64,000 nt of DNA, from positions 2,389,172-2,453,171 of the forward strand of contig CM046833.1 in the NCBI GenBank assembly GCA_025618425.1, given 5' to 3'. The stretch is from Heliocidaris tuberculata (taxonomy: Eukaryota; Echinodermata; Echinoidea; Camarodonta; Echinometridae). The notes under the pieces were generated by a model that was not told where the DNA came from, did no database searches, and worked only from the letters and a program-made list of their open reading frames with translations. Positions 35,091 through 45,373 of the stretch are shown here, piece after piece (position 1 is the first letter of the stretch; each line of letters begins with the position of its first letter). A program made the position numbers and the translations under genes.

Positions 35091-36360
35091 AGATTTAGAT
35101 TTTATTTCATTACATTTTCATTTTTCAAAGTATATAACAATAAGTATTATGAAACTGACAATATTCAAAATAACTGACAACACAACTTAGTGCATAAACA
35201 TTTTTCGATCATTACAAGCAAAACAAAGTGCATTAAAGTTTGAGTTGTGAGAGAAAAAAAAGTAACATCAATGAAGACTACGTAAAAACAGAGACCAGCT
35301 TAGAAGCAGAGCTTGAAGAAGCGCTGGTCCCTGGCAAAAAGATAAAGCATGAATACAGTACATAAAAAGAACTTGATTGGGCAATCATGCATAAAATGCC
35401 CAATAAAAGGGAAAAAAAGAAGAAGACAGATACATGGCCATGGAAAGCAAACAAATTATAGACATAACACACTTGCTATCGAAGAGAAAGCATTGAGAAA
35501 TATTGTAAACACAAAAAGCTGGAAATAGTAATAGGAAAATAGTAACGTTTTAAAGGAGTAAACTTTACAAAAGACGGAACAAGAATGACAAAGTGACAGG
35601 TGGGGGTTAGGACGGGAGGGTGGGAAAGGGACAAGATCTTGAAGGTTTCATTTCGTCTATAGATTTTGCTACACAAGTAAACAATCGTCATCAGGATCAC
35701 AGAGGGATCAATGTTCATAAAAAGCAATTAGTGATTTTTTTCAATTTACGTTAGAGCGTACTTAAACTTATACTGTCTCGTATATTTAAAGGGAGGGAAT
35801 TCCAAAATTTAGGAGCAGTAAATGAAAAAGTATTCTGGGTTAATGCTGTACGAGTTCTTGGCAAGTGATACAGATTGATTTGTCTAGTGGGATAATGATG
35901 GATTTCGTTATTTACTGTAAATATATTATTGAAGACAGTGGGCAATTCGTGGTTATGATACTGAAACATAAGTACAGCAAGATTGAGGCGATAAATATCA
36001 TAAATTTTTAGTACATTATTAGAGTGAAACAGACCATCTGTGTGGTGGCGATAATTAACATTACTTACAATTCGCATAGCCTTTTTCTGTAATAAAAAAA
36101 CTCTGTCTAACAGGCATGCCGCACTGTTTCCCCATGCTAATATTCCATAATTAAGATATGGTAAAACCAGTGTGGAGTATAGTGATAAAAGAATATTTGG
36201 CGGAAAAGACCATTTGAGTTTATTAATCATACCAATGTTTCTGGATATCAATTTACATACATTATCAATATGATGCTTCCATGAAAGTTTGTTATCTATT
36301 ATTGTGCCTAGAAATTTTGTTTCAATCACCTTCTGTATTTGTGTATTATCTATTAAAATT
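35091..36360 (-). mobile_element. 5'-truncated non-LTR retrotransposon (RT C-terminal region)
   Basis: The minus-strand frame 36329-35751 encodes the end of a reverse transcriptase protein: KFLGTIIDNKLSWKHHIDNV, then LPYLNYGILAWG, LLQKKAMRIV and APKFWNSLPLNIRDS. These are the conserved post-polymerase signatures of CR1/Jockey-type elements. The frame continues a few codons upstream (ILIDNTQIQKV) and is then truncated near 36360. About 650 bp of 3' UTR end in AAATAAAATCTAAATC. The polymerase catalytic part is missing, so it is inactive. Confidence 0.85.
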
Positions 36361-36590
36361 GCGTTGCGTTGCGTTGTGCGGCTTACCGAGTACGCCGAAA
36401 TTACGCGCAGGATAGGCGTAGTCTCGGCTTAGGTTATGCATAGGCTGGCGTACGATGGCGTATAGTTTCGCCATGTAGATACAGCGTAGGGCCGCGTAAG
36501 CTCGGCGTACTACGCAGTCCCATTCGTCAGCGCACACTTACGATCGCTCCCAACATCATGCACTACGTTGCAAGCATAGAGTTACTTAGT
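36361..36590. repeat. GCGTA/TACGC-rich segment
   Basis: About ten copies of GCGTA or TACGC lie in both orientations within 230 bp, in an otherwise AT-rich window. It sits between the truncated retrotransposon and a minisatellite. It may be a transposon end with subterminal repeats. No coding. Confidence 0.6.
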
Positions 36591-36599
36591 ACGCAGAAC

Positions 36600-38010
36600 A
36601 ATCTATTTCTATGTTTTTCCTTTCATCGATCCTCTTCTCTTTCCTTATGTAATTCTTTGTTTTTCTTTTCATCTATCCTCTTCTCTTTCCTTGTATTTCT
36701 TTGTTTTTCTTTTCATCAATCTTCTTCTCTTCCTTATGTATTTCTTTGTTTTTCCTTCCACCTATTCTCTTCTCTTTCCTTGTATTTCTTTGTTTTCCTT
36801 TCATCTATCCTATTCTCTTTCCTTGTATTTTTGTTTTTCCTTTCATCTATCCTCTTCTCTTTCCTTGTATTTCATTTCTTTGTTTTTACTTCCATCTATC
36901 CTCTTCTCTTTCCTTGTATTACTTTGTTTTTCCTTTCATCTATCCTCTTCTCTTTCCTTGTATTTCTTTGTTTTTCCTTTCATCTATCCTCTTCTCTTTC
37001 CTTGTATTTCTTTGTTTTTCCTTTCATCTATCCTCTTCTCTTTCCTTGTATTTTTGTTTTTCCTTTCATCTATCCTCTTCTCTTTCCTTGTATTTCTTTG
37101 TTTTTTCTTCCATTATTATCCTTGTATTTCATTTCTTTGTTTTTACTTCCATTCCTCTTCTCTTTCCTTGTATTTCTTTGGTTTTCCTTTCATCTATCCT
37201 CTTCTCTTTCCTTATGTAATTCTTTCTTTTTCCTTTCATTTATCCTCTTCTCTTTCCTTGTATTTCTTTGTTTTTCCTTTCATCTATCCTCTTCTCTTTC
37301 CTTATGTATTTCTTTGTTTTTCATTTCTTCTATCCTCTTCTCTTTCCTTGTATTTCTTTGTTTTTCCTTTCATCTATCCTATTCTCTTTCCTTGTATTTC
37401 TTTGTTTTTCCTTTCATCTATCCTCTTCTCTTTCCTTGTATTTCTTTGTTTTTCCTTTCATCTATCCTATTCTCTTTCCTTGTATTTCTTTGTTTTTCCT
37501 TTCATCTATCCTCTTCTCTTTCCTTGTATTTCTTTGTTTTTCCTTTCATCTATCCTCTTCTCTTTCCTTGTATTTCTTTTTTTTTCCTTTCATCTATCCT
37601 CTTCTCTTTCCTTGTATTTCTTTGTTTTTCCTTTCATCTATCCTCTTCTCTTTCCTTGTATTTCTTTGTTTTTCCTTTCATCTATCCTCTTCTCTTTCCT
37701 TGTATTTCTTTTTTTTTCCTTTCATCTATCCTCTTCTCTTTCCTTGTATTTCTTTGTTTTTCCTTTCATCTATCCTATTCTCTTTCCTCGTATTTCTTTG
37801 TTTTTCCTTTCATCTATCCTCTTCTCTTTCCTTGTATTTCTTTGTTTTTCCTTTCATCTATCCTCTTCTCTTTCCTTATGTATTTCTTTGTTTTTCCTTT
37901 CATCTATCCTCTCCTCTTTCCTTATGTATATATTTTTTCATCATCTATCCTCTTTCTTTTTCCTTCCATCTATCCTCTTCTCTTACCTTATGTATTTTAT
38001 TTTTCCCCTT
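36600..38010. repeat. 44-bp pyrimidine-rich minisatellite, about 30 units
   Basis: The unit reads TTTCCTTGTATTTCTTTG, then TTTTTCCTTTCATC, then TATCCTCTTCTC. Exact 44-bp spacing can be checked at 37441 and 37485. Some units carry a 3-bp longer TTATGTA variant. Because 44 is not a multiple of 3 and the unit has no stop in any forward frame, three long overlapping open frames appear, but none is a gene. Confidence 0.95.
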
Positions 38011-38198
38011 TCTATCAGCTTCCTAGGATGGGTGTACCAGGGACCCTAACCATAACCCTTTTCCACCTCCCTGGGTGTACGTAAAGAGTTCTGTGAAGAG
38101 TTCTGGTGTACGTTCGTGCGCAGTATTATGTGTAGTCACATGCGCAGCTGAGGGGGGCAAGGGGGCAGAGTGCCCCACTGACAACGTTTCCTCGATAT

Positions 38199-38360
38199 TT
38201 TGTGTGTGTGTGTGTGTGTGTGTGTGCGTGCGTGTGTGTGTGTGTGTGTGTGTTGCTTGTCAGAGAATTATGGAGGAAAACATGTGAGAACTACCCCCCC
38301 CCCCCCCCCCCCCCCTGAGCGACTTTTTGAGGGCTGGTGAGAAGGAAAAAAATACGGGTG
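38199..38360. repeat. (TG)n and C-run dispersed repeat
   Basis: A TG run at about 38200-38252, a C run near 38294 and another copy of the GAGCGACTTTTTGAGGGCTGG family. Confidence 0.85.
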
Positions 38361-39089
38361 TGTGTGTAATATCCAACTTTCAAATGTATATTAATCGGGT
38401 TTATGACTTCAAACTCTAAATGAAACTGACATCACTTGCAAGGTCTTTATCAGGTATCACATATTAGGTCAAAAAAATAAAAATCGTGATTTTTGACATT
38501 CTTTCAAATTTTTAGTCAAAAATGTCATTTTTAGGTAAAAATGCGCGTGGCATCCGCCCGTACCTTACTCCTCAGTATTTTTGCAAGAGTTTAAGCATGG
38601 ATGCCAAGCATTACCCCAAAATGCCGTCCAAAGTAAAAAAAAAAAAAAAAAAAAAAACTCGTCTTGGCTGGTCCACTCTAAGAAGTTCAAATATTTTGAC
38701 GGGATGAGATTACAATATTGCTGTTTTCTGGTTTCATTCCAATTCCGAAAAGTAGAATTAAATACTAATTTTTCACTTACACACCATCACGAGGGATCAT
38801 TCTTACGATTCTAAAAGTAGTTTTATTTAAATCACACCGTGTTCCATTCAAATAAAACAGTAAAAATTACAAGTAGGTATTAAGGTTATTTTTATATTTC
38901 ATCTGGAGTCAAACACATTGGACATAAATAGAGAAGAATTATATTTTTCATACGAACATCAATGATTATCGATACACTGTGCGGTACATATTTTACAAAC
39001 AAATCCGATATTTTTTCTTTTTTTTACTATTATTTTTTTTAAATATATAGAGGGCTATCCTTAAGTGATTTATATTTCTGTAAATACAA
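38361..39089. other. Intergenic, nothing recognised
   Basis: AT-rich with an A run near 38636-38657. No exon, RNA gene or clear transposon is seen. Confidence 0.45.
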
Positions 39090-39900
39090 TAAAACAACCG
39101 CAGAAGACTGATCATCCGATTATCTTTTTTCATGTTCACCACATAAAAGATGAAGTAACAAAAATGGTCATGTATGGACCGGTCCTGAAATCGGTAATCA
39201 AATTATGGATTGTAACAGATGAAACAGAAGAAACGTTTGGAAACATCGCTTGCATTTACATGAATTATCAATAACGTTTGAATTCACCGACATAAAATAT
39301 TTCATCGTATTAAAATCATGTCAAAGGTATTATTCTAAGGTGATGGAGAATGAGGAAAAATGTGCAATATATTAAACTGGTGTTCATTTGTATCAAAATT
39401 GCGTCATAAAACAAATGTCTTCCTGCCTTATGGTCATCTGGGGCTCCGTAACACAAATGTTTGCAATCAATTGCAAATTTAAAACGACGATTCTGATTAG
39501 TTAATGGTCAGCCTTTTGAACATTATGTGCATGCAACGATGAGCTTGATTGGTCATTGCTATTTTGCAATTATTTGCAAACCTTGTGTTCCAGGGCCTTG
39601 GTCTAAGCGTTCTCCTGGTACCAATATGTTTGTTTTTCTTCAGGAACTAAACTCAGTTCCTTTCCTTTCCTTGGTGAAATCTAAAATCATGATAAGAACA
39701 CTTCAACTCACGCTTCAAAATCCTCAGCTTTCAAGATAACTGTAAATACTGAATTAAGGAAGGAAACTGCATATATGCCATAATGGTGATGCTGTTGACC
39801 AGGGAATCATCAAAATTTTCCAAAACACTTGACCCTGCTTGACCAAACTTGAAGGTGAACAAAGTGGAGTACCAAACATTATGACGGAGATTATGTAAGC
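39090..39900 (-). other. 3' flank of the receptor gene
   Basis: The part up to about 39330 is paralogous to 16880-17045. From about 39600 there is a repeat of unknown type, and at 39903 a CAGTGGCGTAGCCAGG phrase typical of hAT-like ends. No coding is recognised. Confidence 0.5.
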
Positions 39901-40019
39901 ACCAGTGGCGTAGCCAGGATATTTTACAGGGGAAGAAAAATTTTGGGGACTGTCAAATATTGCTTGGAGGGAGACCTGTATTTTTTTCTTCTCGATATGC
40001 CATTCTATCAATAACATTC

Positions 40020-40396
40020 TATCAGTCTCAAGTTATCAGATTTCCTTTAATTTACCATTTGATGTCTTGCGACGATTCACATTCCCATCCCTCCCATTAT
40101 CAAGATATGGATACGCCCTTCTTAAATTATCAAATCATCGTTAATTTACTCTTTGATGTTATCTAAAGCAAATGTGGGCCCCTCAACTTATCATTCTGTC
40201 AAGTTATAAATCTCTGAGTACAACATCTCAAACTCTCAATGTCAAATAAATTTGCCCTTTGATGTCATCGTACGTTGCTGTGGTTTCGACAGTTTATCAA
40301 CATTCAATTTCTGGCTACGCTTTTCTCTTAATTTTACCTTAGATGTTACCGTACTTTGGCAATTTATTCATTTATCCATTTGTGGATACGCCATTC
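40020..40396 (-). repeat. Tandem copies of the receptor tail box in the 3' UTR (copy B)
   Basis: Downstream of the stop, about four degenerate ~95-bp units repeat the last coding box. The unit near 40240-40290 still reads TTATYDDIKGQIY on the minus strand, while the others have lost the frame. A candidate AATAAA lies at 40368-40363, about 30 nt after the stop. The array is shared with copy A and so predates the duplication. Confidence 0.8.
40363..40368 (-). terminator. Candidate poly(A) signal of the Ig receptor
   Basis: AATAAA on the minus strand about 30 nt downstream of the TAA at 40397. It reads GATAAA at the corresponding place of the decayed copy A. Confidence 0.35.
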
Positions 40397-40579
40397 TTAA
40401 ATTCTCAAATTCTCATAAAGCTGCCCTTTGAGGCTATCGTAGGTAGCTGTTGGTTCGGGTAACGGTTTAGGAGGCCGACGATGGGAAGAAGACCTCTTGA
40501 ATGTCGCCATAGGTACATAGCCATCATCATTTACATCCGGGCAGACCTTCGTCGAAGTGTCGTCGTCATACATGAAGGC
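40397..40579 (-). CDS. Ig receptor exon 16: cytoplasmic tail with docking motifs, stop
   Basis: Begins after atacggcag in phase 0 and ends at TAA 40399-40397. It encodes 60 residues: AFMYDDDTSTKVCPDVNDDG, YVPMATFKRSSS, HRRPPKPLPEP and TATYDSLKGQLYENLRI. YVPM fits the YxxM consensus of PI3K p85 SH2 domains, the proline stretch has PxxP, and YDSL and YENL are paired YxxL motifs with a four-residue gap (canonical ITAMs have six to eight). YENL also fits the YxN consensus of Grb2. Not visible as a long ORF, but confirmed by its paralogue in copy A, which keeps every motif. Confidence 0.82.
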   Translation of the reverse strand, partial: AFMYDDDTSTKVCPDVNDDGYVPMATFKRSSSHRRPPKPLPEPTATYDSLKGQLYENLRI

Positions 40580-40934
40580 CTGCCGTATAAAGAGTAAAAT
40601 ATAACATGAAATACAATAACTTGGCGATGAATATCTCCAAATAATTCATGTAAAACCATTCTATAAACAAAGAGCCTGTCATTAATGAAATAAAATGGTC
40701 ATATTTATTACGTGATATCGTAATACAAAGCTATCACCAGGCAGTAGCTATATAGGCCATTAATTTCGTTTACGTCTTTAACAGCAAACACAAATTCATT
40801 TGGGGAAGAAAAGGCCAAGGTAAAAGATCGCAATGAAAAAAAAATATTTCGCACAAAGTAAACTTGCATTCTAAAATCATTATGATATCACATGAATACA
40901 ACAACATAAAATCTATGATATCAACAATACTCAC

Positions 40935-40972
40935 TCGATCACGAGGTTGGTCCGGTATCGCATATGTGGAAT
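40935..40972 (-). CDS. Ig receptor exon 15: micro-exon of the tail
   Basis: A 38-nt exon between acceptor taacataacag and donor cga|gtgagt. It reads STYAIPDQPRDR after a split Asp codon. It starts in phase 1 and ends in phase 0, which is required to connect exon 14 (phase 1) to exon 16 (phase 0). Its paralogue at 25433-25470 has the same length and donor. Confidence 0.75.
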
Positions 40973-41052
40973 CTGTTATGTTATAGAAAAAGTAGTTAAT
41001 ATTTTACGAATTAATCAGTTCAGTTGAATATAGATTTAAGGGCGACTAAGGA

Positions 41053-42347
41053 TATTATCAGTAAACTACAGAATCGCTGATCAATATTCTTAAATCAAGA
41101 CAACTTGTAGTAATAGAAATATTTCACGGAGTTCTATGATGCAATACAACTGTGAAATAGGCTTCAGTAACGAGCGGGGAAGTGTCATAATGCGTATGTA
41201 TAGTAGTAAATGCTCATCCCAACCCTCTATAAGCCTGAAGGAAAATCAAGTTCTTACGTTGCACATCTTGTTATGAATAGTTATTCAAGACGGAATAACT
41301 ATTCAATTAATAATTATTATCAGTAAACTACAGAATCGCTGATCAATATTCTTAAATCAAGACAACTTGTAGTAATAGAAATATTTCACGGAGTTCTATG
41401 ACGCAATACAACTGTGAAATAGGCTTCAGTAACGAGCGGGGAAGTGTCATAATGCGTATGTATAGTAGTAAATGCTCATCCCAACCCTCTATAAGCCTGA
41501 AGGAAAATCAAGTTCTTACGTTGCACATCTTGTTATGAATAGTTATTCAAGACGGAATAACTATTCAATTAATAATTATTATCAGTAAACTACAGAATCG
41601 CTGATCAATATTCTTAAATCAAGACAACTTGTAGTAATAGAAATATTTCACGGAGTTCTATGACGCAATACAACTGTGAAATAGGCTTCAGTAACGAGCG
41701 GGGAAGTGTCATAATGCGTATGTATAGTAGTAAATGTCATCCCAACCCTATATAAGCCTGAAGGAAAATCAAGTTCTTACGTTGCACATCTTGTTATGAA
41801 TAGTTATTCAAGACGGAATAACTATTCAATTAATAATTATTATCAGTAAACTACAGAATCGCTGATCAATATTCTTAAATCAAGACAACTAATAGAAATA
41901 TTTCACGGAGTTCCAGGGGCGGCGCCAGGGTATTTTGATAGGAGGGGCAAGACGACCTAAAGATGACGTCATATTTTTTCTCCATTAAATAACAGGGGTA
42001 ATATAGAGTTATATGTTTAAGATCTCTCTTTTTAATACTCTTCTTTCTTCTTTCTTCCCTTTTCTTCCCTTTTCTTCCTCCTTTTCTTCTTTTTTTTCTT
42101 CTTTTTTCACTACTTGAAAAATCATAGGGGGGGCGGTCGCCCCCTCTGCCCCCCCCCCCCCTCTAGCGCCGCCCCTGCGGAGTTCTATGACGCAATACAA
42201 CTGTGAAATGGGCTGCAGTACCGAGCGGGGAAGTGTCATAATGCGTATGTATAGTAGTAAATGCTCATCCCCACCCTCTATAAGGCTGAAGGAAAATCAA
42301 GTTCTTACGTTGCACATCTTGTTATGAATAGTTATTCAAGACGGAAT
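41053..42347. repeat. 262-bp tandem array, four units, in receptor intron 14
   Basis: Units are anchored by GTAAACTACAGAATCGC at 41061, 41323, 41585 and 41846 (spacing 262, 262, 261). The first three are nearly identical. The fourth has lost TGTAGT and is interrupted by the element at 41914-42177. The paralogous intron in copy A has a single divergent unit near 25550, so the array arose after the duplication. Confidence 0.95.
41914..42177. mobile_element. hAT-like MITE, 264 bp, with 8-bp target duplication
   Basis: Ends CAGGGGCGGCGC and GCGCCGCCCCTG (inverted, one mismatch near the tip) are flanked by the direct repeat CGGAGTTC (41906-41913 and 42178-42185). The other three array units show the uninterrupted site CACGGAGTTCTATGACGC, proving both borders. 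Eight-bp duplications and CAG tips fit the hAT superfamily. Confidence 0.9.
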
Positions 42348-42612
42348 GTGATGATAGGGGGATGCAATCCCCAGAGACTTTTGAAATTATCAAAATTACG
42401 GTAGTTCATCATGAGCTGAAATTCTGGCAGGGTGGTGTTTTTTTTTCAATATTTTATTTAATATTTTTTTTTTCGAATTGAAAGATTGTTACTACTAGAA
42501 TGTCGTCTTTTTTGCTACCTAGCAATGTTTACAAACTTGAAAGTTGATATTCGACAAAGAGACGTCAGGCCAACAGGGTGAAATTACATCAGTACACCTG
42601 TGCCATGGCGTT

Positions 42613-42614
<2 letters not shown>

Positions 42615-42683
<69 letters not shown>

Positions 42684-42702
42684 CGTGTGTGCGTGTGTGT
42701 GT
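42615..42702. repeat. (TA)n then (TG)n microsatellite
   Basis: TA dinucleotides to about 42661, followed by TG/CG dinucleotides. Confidence 0.95.
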
Positions 42703-43010
42703 TGTGACTGTCTCTTCAATGATTGGACCTACGCAAGTCCACTAGCATGCATCATACAAGCATTGCTTTCTCAGCATGCCCCCTCCGTTTCATTGTATAT
42801 GTAAGGTCAATAAATGATCCGTTTGTGTAAATTATTTTTTGTACTCTTCTTAGTACCCTTTATTTTAGTATGTTAGTCTGATATACTAAAGTTATTACAT
42901 TGCTTCATGTTTAATCATTTGATCGATATGTATCATGTAAAATTATTTAGAAACGGAAAATAAATCAAATCAAATCACTGCGCCTATGTTCAATAGGTCT
43001 GAATTCTCAC

Positions 43011-43160
43011 CCTCATAATCATCATCGTCATCTGTCTTCCATTTAGTATCGAGTCTATCAGGTTTTAATGAAGGGGAAAATGATGACTTCATCATCGGAA
43101 ATGTAAGAGGTTGGTACCAACTACTGGAGGACTGCGTGACAGTATCAGATGTAACCGGTT
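43011..43160 (-). CDS. Ig receptor exon 14: juxtamembrane/tail
   Basis: 150 nt, phase 1-1, acceptor tccttcacttcag, donor gagg|gtgaga. It encodes PVTSDTVTQSSSSWYQPLTF, then PSLKPDRLDTKW and the acidic DDDDDYEG. It is Ser-rich with one YxxL motif (YQPL). A paralogue with the same motif (SSYQPLS) is truncated at 31542-31630. Confidence 0.83.
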
Positions 43161-44550
43161 CTGAAGTGAAGGATAAATGGGGGTTCATATTTGATTACCT
43201 GCGGTCTCACGAACATTTTCAATTACGAACTCTATGTTAGAATATTGATTTGGATCCGATTGACATTTTGTTTCCAAACATTTCTATCAAAGCTAAGCAT
43301 TAGACGCACAATATCAGTTTATGTAGGCCTAAGATTTGACAGTTTTTCATGAAAACTGAATGCTAGCATTGTTATTAATTTATTACGGTCATGCATTTTC
43401 GAACACTGATTTGTATCCCGATTTGTATATAATTTATAAAAGACTAATAAACCTTATGGTTATAATTTTTAAATATATGATTTAGGCCCATCATTTATCT
43501 TCCTCTTTACCTTCCTATTCTCTTAAAAAACACAATATTGATTTGGTTTTTGCAAAAGAAGAAGAAGAAAAAAAAAGAAAATATGTAAATGCAAACATTT
43601 ATGGAGGGTATCAGCTTTACAGGATAGGATAGTACTGATTATATCCGTCATGAAAAGAATCTGCGCAATTGATTGGTCCAATGCGCATCATGTGACACAA
43701 AATAAAATTCCCACTAGCCTCAGAAAAATGAGCAAATTGCCATGGAGGATAATATCTGACGTCACGATCCATGAATAGTAGTACTATTCACGGATACTAT
43801 ATACGGTGTATGACATCACACACGAAAAGTGCGTACTACATTGTGACAGCATTCATTTATCTAATGTATCTAATGTTTTAGGCACCGGCACGTGATAATG
43901 TCGTCATTACGCGTTTGATATCCGCGCAAATTCATCATTTCTTGAAACTGTTTAGGCCTATGTACTTGCGTGTTCGATCTACCATAGGCCTTCCGTGCAG
44001 ATGATCATAAGTAGATGAGTAGATTTAGGCTTTTGTTCAAGATGACGGATATAAACCAAATATATACTGGCTACATTGGAGTCTCTGGTTAAACCATGGT
44101 TCCCTCGGTGACGTGAAGACGACCATTTTCCTTCGGGGCTGCGCCACTCATTAAAAAATAGTCTTGATTCACGTCACCTCGGGGACCATATTTCCAACCA
44201 GGGGCCTGTAACATGAAGAGATAAATCAATCTTACGATTGATATCAATCGTAAGTCTATGGCAAACCATGTACTGAAGAGTTACAATTGATCGTAAGATT
44301 GATTGTATCTCTTTATGTTACAGGCCCCAGACCCTCTCATGACAGTATATATTTGTGTACTAACCTATGCTCATGTGAACATCGCGGGTATCATAGCCTT
44401 CATAGGTAATAGTGATCCTCTCTGATTAATCTTAGTGAAACCAATAAAATATGGTCTCGCAGGATTCAAAATGTACAGAGTATTCTACGTATTAATGCAT
44501 CAATCATGAGTTATCAAACAGCCTGAATGAAATCGAGTTTCAAGACTTAC
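43161..44550 (-). other. Receptor intron 13
   Basis: The first part (to about 43650) is paralogous to 32040-32520. The remainder contains a GAA run near 43556 and the palindromic MITE at 44201. No exon is seen. Confidence 0.55.
44201..44328. mobile_element. 128-bp palindromic MITE (GGGGCCTGTAAC ends)
   Basis: GGGGCCTGTAACATGAAGAG at the left pairs with its complement at the right, and the inner part alternates CTTACGATTG and CAATCGTAAG. Non-coding palindromes with these ends are common in invertebrate deuterostome genomes. Confidence 0.85.
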
Positions 44551-44682
44551 TGCTCAATGTTCTCAGTGTATCCTTTCCCTTTCTCTTCCTGCACATACAT
44601 CGGCACAAGAGAATTATCAGAATTATTATTATGACGCCCCCAACGGTCGAACCGATGATTATGATGATGATCCATGGAATAC
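44551..44682 (-). CDS. Ig receptor exon 13: transmembrane helix and stop-transfer
   Basis: 132 nt, phase 1-1, acceptor cctttgctttcag, donor agca|gtaagt. It encodes GIPWIIIIIIGSTVGGVI, then IIILIILLC, then RCMCRKRKGKDTLRTLS. About 22 hydrophobic residues followed by a basic cluster give a type I membrane orientation with the tail inside the cell. Two or three cysteines at the membrane border could be palmitoylated. Confidence 0.9.
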
Positions 44683-45040
44683 CTGAAAGCAAAGGGGAAA
44701 TGCGTAGTCAATCATACATGTATTGTAGATATTTACAATGTGGTTCTCAAAATAAAGTATGATCATAGCGTTTGGGAGTGGGTGAAGATTAAGTATAGGG
44801 AACCTTGTTGATTAAAATGCGATTTTAACATGAGCGCATACATTTGCTAAAATAGTCATATTAAAAGAAAAATCCTACAAAATTGAAACTTATTATGCTA
44901 TTGATTCAATAACCACATAATTATTTAAGATATTTCAGAGGTATCTGAGTTGGTCTAGTCATCAGCTATCTGTTGTCAACTCCAAACCGAACCGGATATT
45001 GGTTCAAAAGTGGGCGACGTCTTTCCGATGGTGACACTAC

Positions 45041-45373
45041 GGGTCGGTTCCAAGACGCCAACAGTTCGATTTTCACAAGTCTGTGAAAATGAAATAACAC
45101 AATTACCTTGGTTACTCTGGACTATCACAAGACTAGGCGCGCTGCACAATCCTCGACCGCAGCTAATCCCCCGCAGTTGACCTGATAGTAGATCATGCTG
45201 AACAGCCTTGACTGCGCCCAGATCCAAGCATTCTTCTGTTGTGAGCCAGTCTTGACCCAGGTTGACCTCGACCTGGATGCAGAGGTCATCGGGAATTGCT
45301 CTGTCCATCGTTGACCCGCCTACAAATTGCATGGTCACCACGCCCTGGCTTGGACTGTACGATATGTCGAAGC
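45041..45373 (-). CDS. Ig receptor exon 12: membrane-proximal six-cysteine region
   Basis: Starts after ctcgaag in phase 1 and reads FDISYSPSQGVVTMQFVGGS, then DDLCIQVEVNLG, EECLDLG, RGISCGRGLCSAPSL and GNCVISFSQTCENRTVG. Six cysteines are visible. I do not recognise the family; it could be a divergent FN3 or a small disulfide-rich module. Two donors keep the frame: accc|gtagtg at 45041 (used here) or tccg|gttcgg at 44993. The latter adds about 16 residues. Confidence 0.7.

Noticed and set aside
36558..38084. Overlapping forward open frames of 508, 452 and 252 codons
   Set aside because: They are three readings of a 44-bp minisatellite without stops; sequence is only F, L, S, C, I, V and Y in a fixed cycle, with no domain.
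41053..42347. Regular direct repeats considered as a CRISPR-like array
   Set aside because: Units are 262 bp, contiguous without spacers, in a eukaryotic intron; a simple tandem array explains them.
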